Positions 57,872-64,000 of a DNA stretch of 64,000 bases are shown in pieces; position 1 is the first letter of the stretch; each line of letters starts with the position of its first letter. Source of the stretch: Vesta saturnalis (taxonomy: Eukaryota > Arthropoda > Insecta > Coleoptera > Lampyridae); NCBI GenBank assembly GCA_036346205.1, contig JARFJB010000390.1, positions 1,427,501 through 1,491,500 of the forward strand. Reading direction: 5' to 3'. Below the pieces are notes generated by a model. It saw only the letters and a list, made by a program, of their open reading frames with translations, had not been told where the DNA came from and made no database searches. Made by a program: the position numbers and the translations under genes.

Positions 57872-59545
57872 ATGCCGAAAGGAAGACTTCTCACTATTGC
57901 TGAACTTGAAAAAATTATAGCAGAGGAACTTTTTAGTGATGTGGAGTCGGATAGTAGTGATATTGAAGAGGGAAATGAAGATATTGTATTTGATCCCGAA
58001 CCAATCTCTGAAGTAAGTGATAATGAGCCAGATATTGATGTAAGTAGTTTACACTCTAACCCGATTGATACCGCTAATAAAAAATACTGGTACATATCAA
58101 AAAATGTGGAACGAATTTGGTGCTCCTTGCCGCTTACAGATCCAAAAGGGCGAAAAAGAGGATATAATGTTCTGAAAGAAGTGGAGGGTCCTACTCGATC
58201 GGCTGAAAGAAGATGTTCATCAGTATCAGACAGTTTTTTACTATATTTTAAACAACCCCTTTTGGACAAAATATGTAATTGGAGTAATAAAGAAGCGCAA
58301 GTTGTAAATATAAAAGGCTGGAAAGAACTAACAACTGAAGACCTGAAGAAATATGTGGGCTTACTTATTTTGATGGGTGTTTATAAATCAAAAAATGAGG
58401 ATATCAGTACTATGTTTAGTCGTCAAGATGGTCGCCCCATTTATAGTAAAATAATGAGCCGCGATCGGTTCAAAGAGATCACACGCGTCATGAGATTTGA
58501 TGACGCAGAAACAAGACGAATACAAAGAACTGATGATAAGTTGCAGCCTATTCGTGAAATTTTTGAGTTATGGAATGGCTCCTTGAGAGAAGTTTATGTT
58601 CCTGGATGGTCTATGACTGTGAATGAGCAATTGGTAACTTTTCGCCGCCGTTGCCCCTTTCGCCAGTACATACCCTCAAAACCTGGAAAGGACGGCATCA
58701 AGTTTTGGATGATTTGTGACTCTTTCACAGGATATGTTTGGAAAGTCCAAATTTACAAAGGAAGAGAAGCTGGAGAAAAACTAGAAGTAAAACAGGGAGA
58801 AAGGGTAGTAAAGGATATGGTACAAGAAATAATAAAAAGTGGGAGAAATGTTACCTGCGACAATTTCTTCACAACCTACTCATTGGCAGAAGAACTTCTA
58901 AAAATGAACCTGACATTAGTGGGAACCATTAGAAAAAACAAACCTGAACTCCCACTAGAATTTATTGCTACAAAAGGTCGTGCAGTTCATTCGTCAATAT
59001 TTGGATATCAAAACGACGCTATGATTGTTTCATATTGCCCAAAAAGAAACAAAGTGGTTACTCTTATGAGTACTATGCATGACCAAGCTGGAGTTGATAA
59101 AAACAATAAAGATAAGCCAGATGTAATAACTATTTATAACGAAACTAAAGCAGGAGTAGACAAAGCCGACCAAATATTGCGACATTATTCAGTAAAAAGG
59201 AAAAGCCGTCGCTGGCCAATGATTGTCTTTTCAAACATGATCGACATAAGTGCTCTAAATGGTTTCATAATTTTTATGGTCAATAATACTAACAAATTTG
59301 GAAGTAAAAGTGAAAGGAGAAGAAAATTGTTGATAGCTCTTGGTAAAGAACTAGGGGGAATTTTTGAGAAAGAACCATCGCAGAAAGCTGCACCTGAGGA
59401 AACTGGTAATTTAGCTGAAGCAAATAGAAGAAGGTGTCACATTTGCCCAAGCAAAAAGGATAGAAAGTCAAAAAATGTATGTAGTAGTTGCAACAAAAAT
59501 GTTTGTTTACATCATACTCGCTTGATATGCGCAGAATGTAAATAA
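57872..59545 (+). CDS. piggyBac transposase, intact, first catalytic Asp replaced by Asn
   Basis: A 557-residue protein with no internal stop. I chose the ATG at 57872 (MPKGRLLTIAELEKI); the open frame extends 28 codons upstream but has no ATG there. Order of domains: acidic N-terminus (residues 20-70), dimerisation/DNA-binding region (about 90-245), RNase H-like DDE core (about 245-460) and a Cys-rich C-terminal domain (CHICPSKKDRK...CSSCNKNVC...CAEC, about 520-557). Catalytic positions: MTVNEQLVTF has Asn251 where the family has the first Asp (T. ni D268). NVTCDNFF keeps Asp330 and KAGVDKADQ keeps Asp430. FRRRCPF replaces the usual FRGRCPF. The T. ni D268 position is known to be essential, so cut-and-paste activity is unlikely. 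The ORF is otherwise clean, either from recent insertion or from retention. Confidence 0.9.
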   Translation: MPKGRLLTIAELEKIIAEELFSDVESDSSDIEEGNEDIVFDPEPISEVSDNEPDIDVSSLHSNPIDTANKKYWYISKNVERIWCSLPLTDPKGRKRGYNVLKEVEGPTRSAERRCSSVSDSFLLYFKQPLLDKICNWSNKEAQVVNIKGWKELTTEDLKKYVGLLILMGVYKSKNEDISTMFSRQDGRPIYSKIMSRDRFKEITRVMRFDDAETRRIQRTDDKLQPIREIFELWNGSLREVYVPGWSMTVNEQLVTFRRRCPFRQYIPSKPGKDGIKFWMICDSFTGYVWKVQIYKGREAGEKLEVKQGERVVKDMVQEIIKSGRNVTCDNFFTTYSLAEELLKMNLTLVGTIRKNKPELPLEFIATKGRAVHSSIFGYQNDAMIVSYCPKRNKVVTLMSTMHDQAGVDKNNKDKPDVITIYNETKAGVDKADQILRHYSVKRKSRRWPMIVFSNMIDISALNGFIIFMVNNTNKFGSKSERRRKLLIALGKELGGIFEKEPSQKAAPEETGNLAEANRRRCHICPSKKDRKSKNVCSSCNKNVCLHHTRLICAECK

Positions 59546-59709
59546 TTTGTTACTTAATTTCTTACTAATTACTTAATTCATGTAGCCTAATAATTAATAT
59601 TTTCTTAAATACAAACTCTCAAAGTCATGCCAATTTTTTTTACAATCTTAAAACATTGTTTCTTAGTGAAAACGGTGACGTGGGCCTGATAGGCCCGCTC
59701 CGTCGTTAA

Positions 59710-62440
59710 TGCTATACGAGAAGCTCCGTCTGCAGTGTTAATACATTATTAAGAAACCTTCATAAGAGGAGTTTAATAAAGACAAAAATAATTTTCTAGC
59801 TCCATTTCTTTTCGAAATATTTACATGAACTTTTTATATTCTTACCGATGTCATATTAGATTTTTGTGTTTTTGGAAAAAGCTCTTCAAGAGCTTTTGAA
59901 TGATGTATTACAAGTCTAGGTTAATATTATCCTTAAGCTTCAAAATTCAAAATTATTATTTTTTTTAAAGTAGGCTTTGATTATGCGAGGCCGTCATCAT
60001 GAAACAAGAGAATGCCTCGTGCATGTATATTCCATATTGCTCAGTTGTCATTGAATTGCGTAATTTATTTATCTTTACAAAAACTTAAAGTCTTCTTTAG
60101 GTACTTAGTATGGCTATTAATTATTCTAATGATGAAATTTATATACGATATTTTAAAAATAACAGGAATACAGAAGCTGCAGCGCAAGCATGTGAGGAAC
60201 AATTTCTGCAGGACACCAATCTAACCATTCGCGTGGTAAAACCAAAACAATTTTCTTAAACGCTGTATAAACATGCAAATAACTTAAACAGGCAAGAGAA
60301 AAGTATCTGATTAAGTAGGCTTTGGTGCCATACAATTATAAAAAAGGCAGAATAGTACGTAGTGATTTTAATTTTGGATTATTAAGCATATTACGCACTA
60401 CTCCGTACCATATCGTACGAATAACATAACTTTTAGATTGTGTGAAAGTGTTTGTGCACGAATTTTTTTAAATATATTGTTCATCTTTGACGTATCGTAT
60501 GTTACCGATAACGGTATTCCATCGGATATTAAAAAATATATGTTATACCGTTTCAAATATTAACTGTGAATGAAAAATAATATGTGCGACACAGACTCTT
60601 ACCGTTCTGACACATGAAAAAGCAAAAGTGTCAAACCGAAATGATTTATTAAATACATAGAATTAGAATGCATTTATAGTGGAGTATTTATGACAAAAGA
60701 CTATGGTTAAATATGTATAATTTATTACATTTTGTGCAAAATAACGATGTCTTAGAGTAGAATTGTTATTTTCTACTTAATACTATCATGGCGACATTCC
60801 GGAATGCATTAATTGACGCTTTTAAAATTTTACTGTATTAGACCGAATTTGAGATTGTTACGAAAAGGATATTTCAAGTATCGGCAAAAGCATAGTATTA
60901 ATAGCTAGGTAGAGAAGCTTTACTTTATAAGGAAAATCAGTATTTTTTATGAAGTTTTTAAAAGTGAAAGTTAAAAGAAGACATGAACAATCTTGTAGGT
61001 GTTATACGTCATCTGACATGCAGAACGTTGAAAAATTTATTGTTAGTCAATTCACTAATTAAATATTATGTGCGACTTCTAATAATTAATTAACGACAAA
61101 CCACTTTGAAAAAATGTAATTTAAAAATTTCAGTTTTTATAAGACAGTGTTAAATAAAGGCAACCGTTCCTGTAAAGGGACTTTAGTTTATCGAAAAACA
61201 AATAACCGATATCAAAAGTTCTTTATATGATTAAGAAGTAAAAGGTAAGTTTCACATTTAACCCTTTATCAATTTGTAGCGTTAAGAACTACCTGTGTAA
61301 AATAAACTGTATTAAGTAGACTGTGTATAACATCATTTAACCACTGAGAAATGTTCGATCCCGTTCAGTGACATTATCTGTTGCTAGATTATGCAACAGC
61401 CCACACTCCCACCCTGGACTATCAGCTATTAGCTATCTGAATAATCCAAAATGCCAATATGTTCTCAAAGCAAAAGTACTACAGCGATTGCTATATTTTA
61501 TGTCATGGTTGAGTATCAACATCCACTAGCTTTTCTTGGTTTTGTCAAGCCAACATACTAAATATTTATTAAAAAGATTTATATCCATCATCAAATCTGA
61601 TATACTGTGCATCACCTAGTCTTAGTAGACAGAACACTTAAATATAGTTTTAAAAACACAATTTCTAGTACAGGTGTAATTACGCACATTACTTTCGTTA
61701 ATGTGTATATCAAGTAGTTCTGTTACTTTTCTTTATTACAAAAATTAGTTAATGTGATTAAATTCAGAGGATTCAACTTAAATGGTGATTGCAGTACATT
61801 TATAGTTACATTCCCTATTGTTTTTAGTTGCAAAAGTATCTATAAATAAGGGGTTATCATTTATAATTCAAATTACGCACAATAAAGGACGATTTGAAAT
61901 ACGTGTCATTCGTCAAGTTCTTGGGCTGTTACATTAAGAATTGTTTTACAGTTCACTGGATGTAGTAATTGAAACATTTATTAATAAGTATTCATTGGAC
62001 TCAATTAGTAGTAAAAATTCAATCGTATCCAGTATTATGGAAGTTTCAAATTTTTGAGATGCATACAAAAAGATTAATAAATTATTGAATGCTTCTGAAA
62101 CAACTACTAGATATTACGTTATTAAATATCATGCTAACTAGGTCTATATTGAGCGAATGAAGGAAAAGCTTGTTTCATATATAGTAATTAATGAATTATA
62201 AATACAAATTATTTTAATATATTTTTGAAACTACTTACGCGACCCTAGTGCGAAATGCTGCGTAAGGTTGTTTGTTGTTTTGCCTAGACCTTCAAGTAAA
62301 GGCTTTATCAGTTAGACGGATATCATTTGTATCATTTGCAATGATTTAATATGTATAATTAAAACTAAATTAGGATTAAACGTACACATCCTATTTTCAA
62401 TGGACAGTAACAATTACAGTCGTTCGATTACGTTTACAAA
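59710..62440. other. AT-rich DNA without recognised gene
   Basis: Only short open stretches with no motif. No inverted repeats, tandem repeats or RNA genes recognised. Confidence 0.5.
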
Positions 62441-62497
62441 ATGAGCACCGTAATAAAATTTTTCAAATCTGCCATTACTACTGGCGACGATAAAGTG
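62441..62497 (+). CDS. Candidate first coding exon, unknown gene
   Basis: The ATG at 62441, in an AAA context (ACAAAATGA), opens MSTVIKFFKSAITTGDDKV, and the nineteenth codon is followed by GTAAGC, a strong splice-donor match. Upstream near 62415-62425 is ACAGTCG, a weak initiator-like word, with no TATA box. The peptide is not recognised. No second exon was found before the window ends at 64000. It could be chance; codon content looks coding-like. Confidence 0.25.
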
Positions 62498-62499
62498 GT

Positions 62500-63648
62500 A
62501 AGCATTTGCAATTCAAATCGTGAAAGGTTACATACAATTCAAAAAATTGTAAATTACTTGTCTAGTTTGTTCTAAACAGCTGGAAAAATACATTTCCTAC
62601 GTTATTGTCGCAATTAAACCATGCACATCACGAAATTAAAGAATTTAGGAAAAAAAATTAGAAAAAATCCGCATATAAAACGTATATAGGAAACCTGTAA
62701 AATTAGTACAAAAAGCGCCACTGTGGATAAAAGTTTATTGCAGATTTTAGTGGAACCTTTCATGTGGCAATTAGAGGACGAAAATAGTTCACAGGGTATA
62801 AACAATGTCGTAATCGTTAAAATACATTCTTAACTTTCAGTTTGTGAAATACCAAAAATAATAAATAAGCAATCGTTAACTTAATTTAGGACACGTTTTG
62901 CTTTAAACAGGAATATGCTTAAACCTGAAATTGTATTAATTGTATAATAGAGTCCAATCACACTATCAATACTATTGGATACGTCTAATTTAATATTAAT
63001 CTACTAGACCATATTTAAATAGATAACCGTTAATTAGAATTTTGAAATATTTTAATTATCAAATAGAAGCTATCGAGAACCTCTGTTACGTGCTGAACAC
63101 TTTTAACTGCATCAGGATGTCAATAATTGAGTTGCGCACTTTTATAAACATTCGAAAACACAAAAGAGATGTACAATAAAAATTATTCGAGTCGTTAATA
63201 AATTATATAGTTATGTTAAACGTAGAATGCGCATTTAACTCATTTGTGTAGTTGCGGAGTACTCAAATTGATCTAACTTAAATGGGTTTCCGCCAAAGCA
63301 TTGCTTTCCAAATCAAGTAGCAATTCTCAAAACGACAAAACAATATGCGTATTACCCTATATATTTATACTATTAATTTTATTACAATTTTTATGTCAAA
63401 TAAACAAAGTTCATGATTCATAACGGTTAATTTTGACAAATCTATCTCTTTAAAACCACTGTTCTTGAAGGTTAATAAATAATAAATGTTAACGAATACC
63501 TACTATAAGCTACTTAAAGACATATAAAAATGCACTGAGATAATCAACATTTTAAACGAAATCAATGCATACAAATAAAGAAATCAGTCCAATTAAAACG
63601 TATTCTTAAAAATTATTATTAATTTTATTAAATACATAAATAAAAATT
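62500..63648. other. AT-rich DNA, nothing recognised
   Basis: If the candidate exon before it is real, this would be intron. No other signal. Confidence 0.4.
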
Positions 63649-63649
63649 T

Positions 63650-63680
63650 TACTCGAGTAGGATTTGAACCTACGACCTGT
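63650..63680 (-). tRNA. tRNA 3' half remnant (T arm and acceptor strand)
   Basis: The minus strand reads GTAGG-TTCAAAT-CCTAC, a perfect 5-bp T stem with a 7-base loop matching a B box, followed by TCGAGTAA in the acceptor position. No D arm, anticodon arm or matching 5' acceptor strand was found upstream on that strand. It is therefore a broken tRNA, a piece of a tRNA-derived SINE, or a chance match. Confidence 0.3.
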
Positions 63681-63689
63681 ATGTATGTA

Positions 63690-64000
63690 GAACTCATGTA
63701 AGTTCTAAATTTAATATAACAATAAAATTATTTATATTAATGGAATGTGAGCCTGCAATATCGCAAGGATTCACACATACCACAGCAACTTGACTAATAT
63801 GCTTACTTATGCAAAAAAAACATTTATTCTATTGTTTATTATTATATAAATAGTAAATAATGCCAAATAATAAATTTAACAAAATTATAGGAAGAGGGTG
63901 AGTGAGTATCTTCTCTTTAGGTAGCTGATGTTAAGGTCTAGTTAACGGTAGCGAAAAAGGTGAGTGGGCTGTGTCACTAATATTGGTCGTGTGTGATAGA
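63690..64000. other. AT-rich DNA at the window edge
   Basis: No feature recognised. A GT-containing G-rich patch near 63890-63970 is not identifiable. Confidence 0.4.

Larger units (their letters stand above)
57447..59705 (+). mobile_element. piggyBac element E, complete, intact ORF
   Basis: TTAA flanks at 57443-57446 and 59706-59709. The right end, inverse from 59705, reads CGACGGAGCGGGCC. The left end has CGGACGGCGGGGGC at 57454, seven bases after its TTAA, so the left terminus carries a short extra stretch. Subterminal palindromes are GGGCCTCCCAGGCCC (57635-57649) and GGGCCTGATAGGCCC (59682-59696). Length is about 2.26 kb, normal for an autonomous piggyBac. It is the youngest-looking element in the window. 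Confidence 0.85.

Overview
The window looks like insect (arthropod) nuclear DNA. It is AT-rich, has no operons or bacterial-style gene packing, and is dominated by transposable elements of families usual in insects: piggyBac, Tc1/mariner, Harbinger, Jockey-, R1- and RTE-type non-LTR retrotransposons, a tRNA-derived SINE and probably a Helitron. The order cannot be fixed from the sequence. I recognise no complete host gene. Two short candidate first exons (43513-43560 and 62441-62497) are the only host-like coding signals. The one intact long reading frame is a piggyBac transposase at 57872-59545.

Layout. 1-2540 is AT-rich DNA without a recognised gene. 2551-12049 is a locally reshuffled cluster: a mariner-superfamily element with very long inverted repeats (called X here) was hit by a Tc1-like element, the product was partly duplicated up to three times, and minus-strand piggyBac pieces (called D) lie between the copies. 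12537-19018 holds Harbinger remains (HARBI1-like nuclease, Myb/SANT-like partner), a 99-bp coding repeat array, and a partial duplication. 19075-30525 holds a MITE and a large direct duplication around a four-level nest: piggyBac A contains a SINE, the SINE contains piggyBac B, and B contains a mariner-type element C. Each level is marked by its own target-site duplication. 31836-37476 is a foldback-like sequence carrying a probable non-autonomous Helitron with a roughly 145-bp minisatellite. 37594-40300 is a decayed Jockey-like retrotransposon. 43850-54650 is a decayed RTE-like element whose C-terminal part, from the YADD box onward, is present three times in tandem. It was split by a full-length R1-group retrotransposon (minus strand, 43968-50105) flanked by a 14-bp target duplication. 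57447-59705 is the piggyBac with the intact ORF (called E). 59710-64000 is AT-rich and nearly empty.

Most unusual points: (1) the R1-group 3' UTR carries about 16 alternating hairpins whose stems change in sequence from unit to unit while the pairing is kept; (2) the intact piggyBac ORF has Asn in place of the first catalytic Asp; (3) the nested insertions are datable from their target-site duplications; (4) one of the two copies of the large duplication is littered with small indels and may be an assembly artefact; (5) there are two hammerhead-ribozyme-like cores. All assignments come from reading the sequence and remembered family motifs; no database search was run.
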